From the NCBI GenBank assembly GCA_920105805.1, contig CAKKTI010000223.1, forward strand, positions 1 to 35,170: 35,170 bases of DNA, read 5' to 3'. The first letter of the stretch is position 1; every line of letters starts with the position of its first letter. Source of the DNA: Condylostoma magnum (Eukaryota; Ciliophora; Heterotrichea; Heterotrichida; Condylostomatidae). Below, piece after piece: positions 20,385 through 30,727 of this stretch. Made by a program: the position numbers and the translations under genes. The notes below the pieces were generated by a model. The model searched no databases, had not been told where the DNA came from, and worked only from the letters and a program-made list of their open reading frames with translations.

Positions 20385-21656
20385 TTATTTAATTTCTTCA
20401 GTCTTGTAAATTTGATTTGTTTTCATAATCCATTTTGAAATTTTATTCGAAAATTCTGCTATTTTAACAATTATTCCGTGCTTTGCTATTGAAATACTAA
20501 CAAAATGTGGGATAGCATTAATTTTAAAACTTTTCTCATGTTTTATATTAATAACAAAATATACACTTTTCATATACTCAAAATACAAATTAAATCAAAA
20601 GTTCTCTGAAAATTTGAGTTGATGAATCACTTTTTGTAGAATTGATGTGATAATTGGCTTATAATATCTATTGCTTAAAATACTCAAAGTTCTCTTTTAC
20701 TGAATCTTTTATTTCAATTTTATACGAATGGAGGACGGCTTGTAGCTTCTAGCTATTTTGCATTCTATGTAGTTCTTATAGAGTAACGAAAAGAAAACTT
20801 ACTTCAATTTCTGAATCTTGCTGTATATAATAGTACTAAACTTTTACATTTATTCAATCTTTTTTTAGTTAAGATTTGATTACAAGAATTTCACGCGATT
20901 TTTAACTATGAAATTTATTAATTTTCTTTTAGCTATTTCATAATTTATTATTTTTTCCTTGTTTTAACGTTTCCATATCCTTTGGTACTATTTTTGGGCT
21001 AAAGCAAAGCGGAAAAATTACTGAGTTTTCATTATACTCATAAATCTTACTTTAATTTACTTCTATGCTGTATGAAATAAGATCAACTATTTTAATGCTT
21101 TTGTAAGGTTGTTGTTAATTCTAAGCTCTTTTTTTACTTTGTTTATCAGTCATAATTATATGAAAAAGATAAACCTCTTGGCTTTCTTTTAAGATTTGTA
21201 TAATTTAAACTTACAATAAGAGCTTTCTATTAATCTAGCAGCTTTAAGTCTTTCAAGTTAGTTTTTTGAATACTTATGTAATAAAAGTTACTCTAAAATA
21301 ATCTTTAGTTATCTATTTGACTTAAATTACCTATATGCCCTCTAAATCATTATAACTTTATGAGTGAATCTTTGGAATAATCTTTTATTGGTATTTTATT
21401 TCAAGTATTAATTAGCCTACAATCCGTATTATTTAACTCTTTATCTTTTCACGCTTTGGATCCTATTTAATAAGTTATTTGATTTATTTGGGCTATCAAG
21501 TAATTAAAGTTATGGTAATGACTGCTATCTTTTGCTCTATTCAAGCTTTTACATAATTCTTATATTTTCCTAGTATTAAAGAAATAGTTTTGAAGGTTTT
21601 TTAGGCTCTGGAGCTCTTAATGAAAAAGCTCTATTTTTAGATCTGAAGATGTTCAT
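20385..21656 (-). CDS. IQ-motif protein (predicted calmodulin binding)
   Basis: ATG 21656 (MNIFRSKNRAFSLRAPEPKK) to TAA 20387-20385, 423 residues, very basic. At least two good IQ motifs are visible, VIMIQRAYRQFKSNRQLKII near residue 100 and AARLIESSYCKFKLYKSQKK near residue 135. More degenerate basic repeats follow at about 22-30-residue spacing (FIFFIQLWLINKVKKEL, RFALAQKQYQRIWKRQNKEK, YIECKIARSYKPSSIRI). IQ motifs bind calmodulin-type EF-hand proteins, and arrays of this kind occur in cytoskeletal proteins. The last about 70 residues (IPHFVSISIAKHGIIVKIAE) form a separate small region I do not recognise. TAA right after YKTEEIK is taken as the stop because the next gene's ATG is 26 bp on and the following in-frame TGA lies across that ATG. 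Confidence 0.65.
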
Positions 21657-21897
21657 TTTATATATATTTTAAGGCATTTTAATTCAGTTATTTGAGGATA
21701 CAGTTGATATCCTTTATGTTTCCAATAGAAAGTTATAATACTCTGATATATTTACTAGTCTAGATAAACTGCTAAAAATTATAAGATAACAGTGTTTATT
21801 TGTATCTGTATATATAAATTATCTTATTCTAATATACATAATTAGCTTATCATAATCAAATATACACTCAAACTTCTTAATTACTAATACAAATAAA
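21657..21897. promoter_or_regulatory. Divergent intergenic region, 241 bp
   Basis: AT-rich spacer between the start of the IQ-motif gene (minus) and CDC50 (plus). It should contain both promoters. It has A/T-rich stretches such as tatatataaattatctt near 21810, but no element I can name. Confidence 0.4.
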
Positions 21898-22836
21898 ATG
21901 AGCGAATAAAAGTCTAAAAAACCGAAGAATACAAGTTTAAAGTAGTAAAGATTAAAAGCATTAAGACCAGTTCATTCCCTTAAATCAACAGTAATTATAT
22001 TTATGATATTCGGTATAATTTTTTCAGCAATAGGTGTTGCTTTGTATATTTGAGCGGATGAAATCATAGAAGTAAGAGAACGATATGATGATAAGTGTCA
22101 AATAGGTGGCATATGTGATATAAAAGTTACAGTTTCAGACGAAATGCAGGAGCCGGTTTACTTTTATTATGAGCTTACAAATTACTATTAAAACCATCGA
22201 AAATTTGTTAAATCCCGTAATGATAAACAACTAAAAGGTGAAATTTTAAGTACAGGAGATCTATCTAAATGTGACCCAGTAATAGAAATGTAGGATGTTT
22301 ATTATAAAGCATCAATATCAGGTAAAACACTCAAGAAAGATGATCCAGCTAATCCTTGTGGATTAGCTGCACTAGCAATTTTTAACGATACTTATGCTAT
22401 ATATGATAAAAATAATCAAATGATCGATATAAAACAAACAGATATAGCTTGGCCTACTGATAAGGATTACAAGTTTCAACGACCTTCCAACTATAAAGAT
22501 ATACAATGAATTGATACAGAGAATGAACATTTTATCGTTTGGATGAGAATTGCAACTATGCCTAATTTTCGTAAGCTTTGGGGGAAGATTGAGAATGATT
22601 TAAAGGGAGATTATACACTGTAAGTCTCAAATTTATTCGATGTAAGTGAATGAGACGGGGAAAAGCATATAGTCCTTACTACGACTAATTTGTTTGGAGG
22701 AAGAAATCTGATAGTTGCATATTATTTTGTAGTATCTGGTATATTATGTTTTATATCAGCTGTATTTTATATAATAAGATACTGCTTAGGAAGTAAAATA
22801 GATTATAATGATGTAGAAAATTCTAAATGGAAATAG
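21898..22836 (+). CDS. CDC50/LEM3 family, beta subunit of P4-ATPase phospholipid flippase
   Basis: ATG 21898 (MSEQKSKKPKNTSLKQQRLK) to TAG 22834-22836, 312 residues, within the usual range of 300-400. It has the family's two-TM topology: a short basic cytosolic N-terminus, TM1 STVIIFMIFGIIFSAIGVAL (about residues 29-50), a large extracytosolic domain, and TM2 YYFVVSGILCFISAVFYIIR (about residues 272-292). Diagnostic stretches are PVYFYYELTNYYQNHRKFVK with SRNDKQLKG ('nFyqNHRrYvkSrd..QL.G'), CGLAALAIFNDTY ('PCGL.A.s.FnDt'), DIAWPTDKDYKF, and EHFIVWMRIATMPNFRKLWG ('fivWMRtAalPtFrKLyg'). The Cys pairs expected in the lumenal domain are present. It helps P4-ATPases leave the ER and translocate phospholipids. 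TGA as Trp: YIWADE, DIQWIDT, VSEWDGE. Confidence 0.95.
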
Positions 22837-22957
22837 TTATTAATGTTTTTAAATATAATCATTGCTTTTAACAGTATAAATCCTTAGATTTCTAGCTATT
22901 TTATTATTAGCCCAATACCTAAAACTATTTACTTGTAACGTTCAGAGTTTGAATAAA

Positions 22958-25831
22958 ATGGATGAAACTAAAGAGCCTGGATTTTACGAACTAAACAAAA
23001 CGGGTAGAGAAGGCGCTGATACAGACAGAGAAATGACTCCAGTCAAACAAGAAGCCCACAATAATGACTCGAGCCCTTCCCAACCCTCTAAGTTTAAACA
23101 CTGCAGCAAAGTTTTACTAGAACACTGATTGTTTACCACCGTTATGACTTTACTAACAATCTACGCTTTATTCGGTGATGACTTGAGACTTCTTGCAACT
23201 AGTAAATAAGACGATCCTGTTTTTTTTACCCTGTCAATAATTTGCTTATTTGCCTTTACATTAGAAATTGGATTAGGCAGTTATGTAAAGGAGGGGTATT
23301 GGCTCGGGTTTTTCTTTTGGCTTGATGTAATTGCAACTGTATCCTTAATACCTGATATTGGGTGGATTTGGGATCCTATTATAGGAAATGATAGTGAGGA
23401 TGGAAACAATGCAGGATAAGCAGCATAGTTAGCAAGGGCTGGAAGGGCTTCAAGGGCAGGAACAAGGGCGGGAAGGATTATAAGGATTTTGAGGGTTATA
23501 AGGCTCATAAGAATTGTTAAGCTATATAAGTTATCATAGGAGGCTAAGGCCGCTATGGAGGCTGAGAATGAAAAGGGGGAGTTGATCAGGTCCTAGGTTA
23601 CTTTCAGAGGCTAGGAGAATGAGTTTGGAGCGTATGTGTTAAAAGGGTTTTTGTATGCACTTTATAAAATATTATGTAAGTAAAAGTTATGTATGTGTAG
23701 CCTTCACAGCATAATGTTGTTTTTAACACTGAATTCGATGATTAATCAGCCTCCTTTTCTATTTAAGATCAAATAAACTAGTAATATGANNNNNNNNNNN
23801 NNNNNNNNNNNNNNNNNNNNNNNNNNNNNNNNNNNNNNNNNNNNNNNNNNNNNNNNNNNNNNNNNNNNNNNNNNNNNNNNNNNNNNNNNGTATGTGTAGC
23901 CTTCACAGCATAATGTTGTTTTTAACACTGAATTCGATGATTAATCAGCCTCCTTTTCTATTTAAGATCAAATAAACTAGTAATATGAAAAATATTAAGA
24001 AGAAGATGAGGATGAGTTTAAAATGCCAGAGGAATCAAAAGTAGGTTAGAAATTAAGTGAATTGACAACTAGAAGAGTAATAATGCTTGTTTTAGGAATG
24101 ATGTTTGGACTGCCTTTATTTGTAACAACAACATACGTAGAATCTAATGATGCTTATTCCTTTGGACTGGAAATAATTGATAAATTTAAGTATGACAGAG
24201 GGTAATTTCAAAAGGCGTGGGACAATTATATTGATTATTTTGAAGACAAGGATATAAAGCTAATTTATTTAGAAGTTGAGGACTTTGAAAAGTGGGAAGG
24301 TGACACAGACCCAGATGAGCTTCGTCAGGTTGAGAAAAACTTAGCTACAATAGAACTAGTAGCTGAAGAAGCCGACTACCGCTATAAAAGTGTTGCAATT
24401 TTTGACTTAAGATTTGACGTAAGACTGCAATCAGGCCTAAGCATGCTTAGAACAATATTTGTATGTATTGTTTTAGCAACCAGCTCAATTCTACTATCAA
24501 ACGACGCAAGTAAGTATGTACTAGGCCCGATTGAGTCTATGATTACAAAGGTTAAGAAAATTGCCTCAAATCCGTTAGAAGCTGTTTAGGATGAAGAGAG
24601 GGAGGCAATAGAAAGAGAAATTGCTATATAAGAGAATCCAGAACTGGCTAAATTGTCCGAAAACAATAATAAGGATGAGAACATGGAAACTGTTATACTA
24701 GAAAAAACACTGACTAAAATCGGAGCATTGCTTGTACTTGGGTTCGGGGAGGCAGGTGCTGAAATAATAGCTTCTAATATGCAGAACAGTGAAGGGGGAG
24801 TAGATCCGATGATTCCGGGAAAAAGAATTAACTGTATTTTTGGATTCTGTGATATAAGAAACTTCACAGATACTACAGAAATCTTATAATAGGAAGTCAT
24901 GGTCTTTGTAAATGAAATAGCTGTAGTTGTTCACAGTATAGTTAATTACTTCTCAGGAGCTGCTAATAAGAATATAGGAGATGCATTCTTGCTAGCATGG
25001 AAAATGCCTGATGAGTGTTTAAATCCTGAAACACTTGAATTGATACAGCATCCCTTTATCTAAGAGTACTCTGATATGTCTATTATAAGTTTTTGTAAAA
25101 TACATGCGGCGATTAATAAGGATTAGACTATACTGAAGTATAGGACTAATTAAAAGCTGAATGATAGGATGCCTAATTATTCAGTTAAGATAGGCTTTGG
25201 ACTGCATATTGGGTGGGCGATTGAAGGAGCCATTGGTTCTGCCTTTAAAATTGATGCTAGCTACCTTTCCCCTAATGTTAATGTAGCTGCTTAGTTAGAA
25301 GGATCAACTAAGTAATTTGGAGTTCCTATACTAATTTCAGGTCCTTTATATAACATATGTTCTGTAGAAATGCAGCAATAGTTAAGATAGATTGATAGAG
25401 TACTGATTAGAGGCTATTCTGAGCCAATGTAGCTTTTTGCTATTGATTTAGATCTAACACACTTGATGCCTGAATAGAAGACTGATAAAAGTATGGATAA
25501 AAAGTAGTAAAGAGTTTTATAGAGAATTGCAAGGGATAAACTACGAAAACTGGCATACACAGGTAAGTATCATATTAGTTAATTATTCTATGACGACGAA
25601 GACATGTAAGTAATGCGTGCTAACATAAACTTAGATTTCTTTGCCTCATATGCAGTAGCTCTTAAACTATACATAAAAGGCGAATGACACCAAGCAAGAA
25701 ACGAATTTCTACGTGCTTTAGAAATAAAAGGTAGCGGAGATGGTCCTACAGATGCAATTCTACTCTTCATGGAAGAATTTGGTAACAAGCCTCCAAGTGA
25801 CTGGGAAGGTGTGAGAGAAGTATCAGAGTAG
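22958..25831 (+). CDS. Voltage-sensor-domain adenylyl cyclase (class III), two short introns, contains a false gap
   Basis: ATG 22958 to TAG 25829-25831, followed directly by TAA. Once two introns (23581-23596, 23676-23700) and the duplicated gap segment are discounted, the protein is about 877 residues. Residues about 55-155 contain S1-S3 (FFFWLDVIATVSLIP is S3). S4, residues 160-191, has a basic residue at nearly every third position (RAGRASRAGTRAGRIIRILR, then VIRLIRIVKLYK). An acidic linker, a TM helix (IMLVLGMMFGLPLFV), about 100 extracytosolic residues, a second TM (LRTIFVCIVLATSSILL) and a HAMP-like helix follow. The cyclase domain is residues about 540-740: FGFCDIRNFTDT (metal Asp552), KNIGDAFLLAWK (Lys and Asp595) and DASYLSPNVNVAAQLEGSTK (Asp and Asn695). 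The purine-site Lys/Asp pair favours ATP, hence cAMP. A TPR-like tail ends the protein. There is no K-channel pore signature. The usual catalytic Arg after Asn695 is Gln699 (TAG). Confidence 0.87.
23581..23596 (+). other. 16-nt intron in the cyclase gene
   Basis: GTTGATCAGGTCCTAG. Removing these 16 nt together with the 25-nt intron at 23676-23700 restores a single frame between the voltage sensor and the cyclase, given that the gap duplication is an artefact. The exon junction reads EKGE|LLSEARRM. Confidence 0.6.
23676..23700 (+). other. 25-nt intron in the cyclase gene
   Basis: It starts GTAAGT and ends GTGTAG, falls at a codon boundary (HFIKYY|PSQHNVVF) and continues exactly in the frame that leads to the cyclase. 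Its last ten bases are also the first ten of the 99-bp segment repeated beyond the gap. Confidence 0.65.
23691..23988. repeat. 99-bp exact direct repeat flanking exactly 100 N: scaffolding artefact
   Basis: Bases 23691-23789 and 23890-23988 are identical over 99 bp, and the block 23790-23889 is exactly 100 N. This is what results when two contigs that share an end overlap are joined with a fixed-length gap rather than merged. Biologically there is most likely one copy and no missing sequence. Merging shifts the downstream frame by 199 nt, which the two introns then reconcile. Confidence 0.92.
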
Positions 25832-25861
25832 TAAATTAGAATTTATATGCCAATTATAAAA

Positions 25862-26212
25862 ATGGTTAAAAGAGAGCCCAAGGATTTAGAGCCATGCAGC
25901 CGCGATTACACTATCCATCTACATAAAAGAGTATTTGGCGTTAAATTCTAAAAAAGGGCTCCTAAAGCCATCAAGGAAATCAGGAATTTTACCAGTCGAG
26001 TAATGAAAACTGCTGATGTTAGAATCGACTCTGAGTTAAATAGGCATATTTGGAAACATGGAGTTAAAAATGTTCCACATAGAGTTAGAGTTAGGATGTC
26101 TAGGAAAAGAGCTGATGATGAAAATGCTCCTGATAGAATGTATACTTTGGTTTAATATGTCGATATTAAAGATTTCAGCAGGCTGAGGCCAGAAAGAGTT
26201 GAGGAGAAGTGA
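25862..26212 (+). CDS. RPL31: Large-subunit ribosomal protein eL31
   Basis: ATG 25862 to tandem TGA-TAG at 26210-26215, 116 residues, close to the usual 115-125. The family sequence is plain: SRDYTIHLHKRVFGVKFQKR, APKAIKEIRNFTSRVMKTAD, VRIDSELNRHIWKHGVKNVP, HRVRVRMSRKRADDENAPDR, MYTLVQYVDIKDFSRLRPER. eL31 sits near the peptide exit tunnel of the 60S subunit. The gene starts 27 bp after the tandem TAG-TAA that ends the cyclase and is in the same frame as it. The cyclase frame therefore runs into eL31 unless TAG/TAA terminates, which makes this junction strong evidence that those codons stop translation here. Confidence 0.96.
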
Positions 26213-26267
26213 TAGGTAGGATAAGTTTTAGATTAAAATTGGTAGTTATAAGGACATCTATACTAGT

Positions 26268-28021
26268 ATGTACTTACTAATGTATAAATGTATTTCTGGA
26301 ATATTTGTAATAGGGGTTATGGTTTTTCAAATGGCTTTGAATTTAAATCCTGAGGGAATAAGTCTGTATATTAATGATTTTATGGAATTATGGTCTTAGT
26401 ATAATTATAACTTAAAGTCAAACTGTTTTCTAGTTCAATGAAACTTAAGACTGTTTTATATCAACTTCCACACTACTGCATTGCTTAATAACACAAAAAT
26501 TTCTATGCATACGATATATAACTATCTCATACTACACTTACTGGATATAATCCTAGAGTAAAAATCAATTAAAGCTTATAGCATAATAAAAGATCTAAAA
26601 ATGTATATAATTTCCTTTAAAAATATGTACCACTCAAACAACTACTGATAATACTTATAAGAGATAATAAAACAATGGTTAATTTTCTTACAAATTTATT
26701 ATACGAAAAATACATTATTACTCTATTACACAGACTCTCCTTCTGAGCTGTTGCACTCTGTACTATGACTTGAATTAATTTCAGTAAAGTACCCATCCAA
26801 TGCAATTGGATTAGCACAGTTTCTCGGAGGAGAAATATCTTGGCAGGAGTCCTATCCCCAACTAAAATCAGTGATTGAACTGCTTTAATTTAAAATAGAA
26901 AAAATCTCAGCCGTAGCATTGACGGTATCAGAAAATCTGTTATTTGTCTATTTGATAGGGGAATTATAAAGTGAACTGCTTGTACTGCTCACCAAAGAGG
27001 GACGTTTGGGCTGAGGAGAGAAAACTTTTGGGTTCATTGAAATATTAGCTATACTTTGCATCTTCTCCTAGAAAATTTATTATAATTTAGGCCAGAAAAT
27101 GGCTATTTAACATGTGGAGATGGATAAGTGTTATAATCATAATTGAATTGCCCATTCCCCACGTTATGAAATTCAGGAGCTGGGGATCTAAATTAGTTTA
27201 TGATTGGTACAGGGTATATAGACGTTATTTATAGTTAGTATTTTTTATAATGGGCTGTTTAAATATATAATTAAAAGAATAAAAGTTCTTTATACTGAAA
27301 AGTAGGTTGAATTACAAGCTTGAAACCTAATACTAGTATTTAAGCAAGGAATAATAAATTCAACGAAGCATATTAAATAGGGAATACTTTATGGAAGCTG
27401 TAAGGTAGGATTATACAAAAATAGAGAAATTAATGCCGTAAGAGCCGTAAAACCAATATGAAGGAATTAAATTGATTAGTTAATATCTAATAGAAAGTAT
27501 TAGATAGTTAAGATTGTACTAATTAAAGTTTTGATGATGAATAAGGTTCTTTATTGAAACTAGCAGTATAGAAATCAGTTATAAAAATAGATTTGTAGCA
27601 TTGTTAGAGCTTTTGAATAAGATTTGCAAAAAAACAGTGTCTTTAAAGTAATAATACATTTACTCACTATGACCAATATAACAAAAATCAGACAATATAT
27701 TAATAGATAAAAATGCTTTTTAAATGAATATAGACTAATTAAGGAGAATATGCAATAGGTTATTATATAGCATCTGAGAAACTCGCAAAAATACTAATAA
27801 AGTACCTTATAAAGCTGGGGTTTAATAATACATTTTACTAATCAATACATAGATAACTCTAAATTTCTTAAAGTAATGTTATATACAAATCGTCTTTTAA
27901 TTATGAGGGCAGTACTGATAAAATATTGTAAATATACCACACACTAAATAAAATTAATAAAAAAGCAAATAATAAATACATCAAGTCAGCAATGAAATAC
28001 TTCAAAGCATCAATTACCTAA
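26268..28021 (+). CDS. Unrecognised protein, probable multi-exon gene
   Basis: Coding character moves through three frames. The first frame, from ATG 26268 (MYLLMYKCISGIFVIGVMVF), is clear to about 26981 (SPSELLHSVLWLELISVKYP; QESYPQLKSVIELLQFKIEK; ISAVALTVSENLLFVYLIGE). A 16-nt GT...AG intron at 26982-26997 leads to a second frame (RDVWAEERKLLGSLKYQLYF; WISVIIIIELPIPHVMKFRS; NREYFMEAVRQDYTKIEKLM). Candidate introns at 27528-27545 (18 nt, removes three consecutive TGA) and 27603-27621 (19 nt) lead to a third frame (GEYAIGYYIASEKLAKILIK; NKKANNKYIKSAMKYFKASI) ending at TAA 28019-28021. One or two membrane segments are likely near the middle. I recognise no family, and the later splices are tentative. 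An A7 run at 27626-27632 could alternatively hide a sequencing indel. Confidence 0.45.
26982..26997 (+). other. Probable 16-nt intron
   Basis: GTACTGCTCACCAAAG. Coding character switches frame here (GELQSELL to RDVWAEERKLLG). The acceptor AAG is less typical than TAG, so confidence is moderate. Confidence 0.5.
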
Positions 28022-28034
28022 TTAATATAATAAA

Positions 28035-30092
28035 ATGTCTGAGGTTCTTTAAGATCATAATGCTATATGTAGTGGTATTGGATCTTCAAAATACGGTCAA
28101 CTCGGTAATGGAAAAGCCTAAATACAAAAAATTCCCCATTAAATCTAATTTACAAATACGATTTTTGTAGTTTGAACAGGGGAGGGTCATACACTTTTAT
28201 TAACAGACACATCTAAGTTATTTTCCTTTGGAAGAAACATTTTTGGGTAACTCGGACACTCTCACTATGACTATATACCAACCCCAGTCATAATTGAGTC
28301 CCTGAGTCGTAAAGAAATTCAAACTGCATGCTGTGGGTCCGAGCATTCTTTAGCAATCACAGTACAGGGCGAAGTATACACATGAGGACTGAACATAAAA
28401 GGATAATTAGGCTTGGGCGATACCAGAAACAGGCCAACTCCTACCAGAGTTGACTAAATTTCTAAAAACTCAGTCAATTGTCCTAACTCATCTCTTGAAA
28501 GGTCAGAGCGCCCTGTGGAAATCTCAGCTGGAGCACTTCACAGTCTCATAACAACTGATAGAAACAGATTATTTTCATGCGGACATGGCGGAAACTATGC
28601 TCTTTGCTAAAATTCAAATGAAGATGTATTTGAGTTCTCCCCTGTACACGCATTGGAAGGATTGGGTAAAATAGACAAAACAGCGTGTGGATTGACTAAC
28701 TCAGCGAGCATTATATAAGGAAATCTGTGAATTTGGGGTAAATTTGGGTAATTTGTGTGTGAAACTCCAGAGTAAATAGGAATTGAGTCCTCTAGTAGAG
28801 TCAAAGGTGGTAGAAATTCCCCACGAACAGGAAATGTAGAGGATCTTGCATGTGCTCATACATTTTTGATGTTTATTTTCAAAGGAGAACTATGGACATG
28901 GGGAGATGGGCCATTTGGGGTGAATGAAGAAGCGGTTAAGTTGAGTTCTTAGATAGAACTACGATCTGTAAGCTGCGGTGTGCAGCATGTTGTGGCTGTA
29001 GGCCACAACTACGAACTTTTTGGATGAGGAGTTGGCAAGTGGGGGCAATTAGGCAGTAAGGATCGCATGTAATAACTGGAAAGCATACAGGAGTATAAGG
29101 ACAGCGTGGCCTTCTATGCGGAGTGTGGTAGTTATCATACATGAGTACTGTCTTATAAGCCACCTAAGGAAAAAATAGAGGGAAATGGAAGGGGGAATAG
29201 ACGTAGGTAAAATGAGTACTTAGAGAATAATCCTATACAATTTGCTAAACAAGCCAGGGCCTTGACTCCTGCTTGGGATATTCCTTACGAGGAGCTGGAA
29301 TTCGAGCCGAATTATATAGGACGCGGGGGATTTGGAACAGTTTACAGAGGAAGGTGAAGAGGAACTGTGGTTGCTATTAAAAAGATGAACGTTGATTCAA
29401 GGCTGAGTCCTGAGAAATATCAGGAATTTGTGAATGAGTGTTAAACAATGTCCTCACTACGGCATCCTAATATAGTACTGTTTTTAGGAGCATGTGCCAA
29501 ACCCCCAAATTTATGCATTGTTTTGGAGTACTGTGTAAGAGGAGCCTTGTGAGACTGGCTGCATGATAGAAATAACCCTTTACCGTTGATACTTTAGTGT
29601 AAAATTGCTCTAGATACAGCAAGAGGAGTTAATTATCTGCACAAATATCCGATTCCTGTGATACATAGAGATCTTAAAAGTCTTAATTTGTTGCTAGATG
29701 AAGCCATGAATACTAAACTAGCTGATTTTGGGTGGACTAGGCTAATAGCAGATGATATGACTGAGAAGATTGGTACTTATTAGTGAATGGCACCTGAGGT
29801 TATACAAGGAAGCACTTATACTTAGAAGGCAGATGTTTATAGTTTTGGTATTATACTGTGAGAGATAGTTACACGCAAGCCTCCCTACAGGAGGCTAAAT
29901 GGGTTGTAAGTATCGTAGGAAGTTGCAAAGAATGACAGAAGGCCCCCTTTACCGCTGCATTGTCCTGAACCTCTGCTAAATTTAATGTAAAGGTGCTGGC
30001 ACCGTGATCCACATACAAGGCCGGAATTCAGCGATATAATAACTGAGTTAGAAGGTTTTATGAAAGATTGTGAAAGGGGCTTAAATGGTTAA
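28035..30092 (+). CDS. RCC1-repeat protein fused to a C-terminal TKL-type kinase
   Basis: ATG 28035, 13 bp after the previous stop, to TAA 30090-30092, 685 residues. Residues about 10-380 hold RCC1 propeller blades: [118 protein letters not shown]. The kinase spans residues about 420-680: Gly-loop [12 protein letters not shown], catalytic Lys449 in [20 protein letters not shown] (Asp546), ADFGWTRL (Asp564), [12 protein letters not shown], then [19 protein letters not shown] and [11 protein letters not shown]. All catalytic residues are present, and the style is TKL/Raf-like. NEK8 and NEK9 also join kinase and RCC1 but in the opposite order, so this is a different architecture. Many conserved Trp positions are TGA. 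Confidence 0.92.
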
Positions 30093-30112
30093 GTTTTGTT
30101 AAATAATTATAA

Positions 30113-30409
30113 ATGGCATCTGCTTAGCAATATGCAAAAGCAACCACCCAGAGTCAGCCTGGTCTTATTATAGGATTAGGTGTTATATTGGGGGGACAAT
30201 TTGATTAGTCTAAGCTATGGGAGCTTGTACTGGAGTTAATTAGATTAGTTTGGGTTGGCGGGAATTTGTTTTGTTTTTAAGTATATAGTTTAATTTGTAT
30301 TGGCTGCAATCAGAGGTTGTTGTAGGAAGTTGAAAGAGATGGTTAAAGGTTTTTGGTATAGGAGGGATTGAGGAAAAGATATTGGAATGTGTTGTTGATT
30401 TTTAAGTAA
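30113..30409 (+). CDS. Possible small protein, low support
   Basis: ATG 30113 (MASAQQYAKATTQSQPGLII) to TAA 30407-30409, about 98 residues. There is one Gly-rich hydrophobic stretch (GLIIGLGVILGG) followed by a Leu-rich segment (KLWELVLELIRLVWVGGNLF) and a basic region (QRLLQEVERDGQRFLVQEGL). The ATG lies 20 bp after the RCC1-kinase stop, like other gene starts here, and G content is above the surrounding spacer. No family recognised; an intron may be missed. It could also be the 3' untranslated part of the kinase gene. Confidence 0.3.
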
Positions 30410-30727
30410 GAGATGAGAAGCTTAAAATGATTGGGTAATTGAATATATTATAAGTATACACTAAGTTAAAATTTATGGTAGGAATTATGTTAATGAATTA
30501 AGCTTGTATTTATTACTCAAAGCTATTAAGATAAATCAAATAGCAAAAGTTATATAGGATTATTTCTAATATTTCATAGCCTTAGTTCTTTTATAATTAT
30601 TTAAACATTGGTACTATACAACTTTTCAGCTTCTCTAGTACTAATTTAATCCTACTATAGCGCATAACAAGCCAATATACACCTAATTTCCTAATAATTC
30701 CTTATTAATTCCCATATATATAAAACT
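30410..30727. other. Intergenic region upstream of NEK10, 318 bp
   Basis: AT-rich, with no convincing coding frame on either strand. It presumably carries the NEK10 promoter; tatatataaaac directly precedes the ATG at 30728. Confidence 0.45.

Noticed and set aside
23686-23700. A 15-nt intron GTTATGTATGTGTAG in the cyclase gene
   Set aside because: Its length does not repair the frame. The 25-nt intron beginning at GTAAGT 23676, together with the 16-nt one, does.
23691-23988. Direct repeats around the N block as the ends of an inserted element
   Set aside because: They are identical over 99 bp, with exactly 100 N between them and coding/intron sequence inside, so they are an assembly overlap, not repeats of a mobile element.
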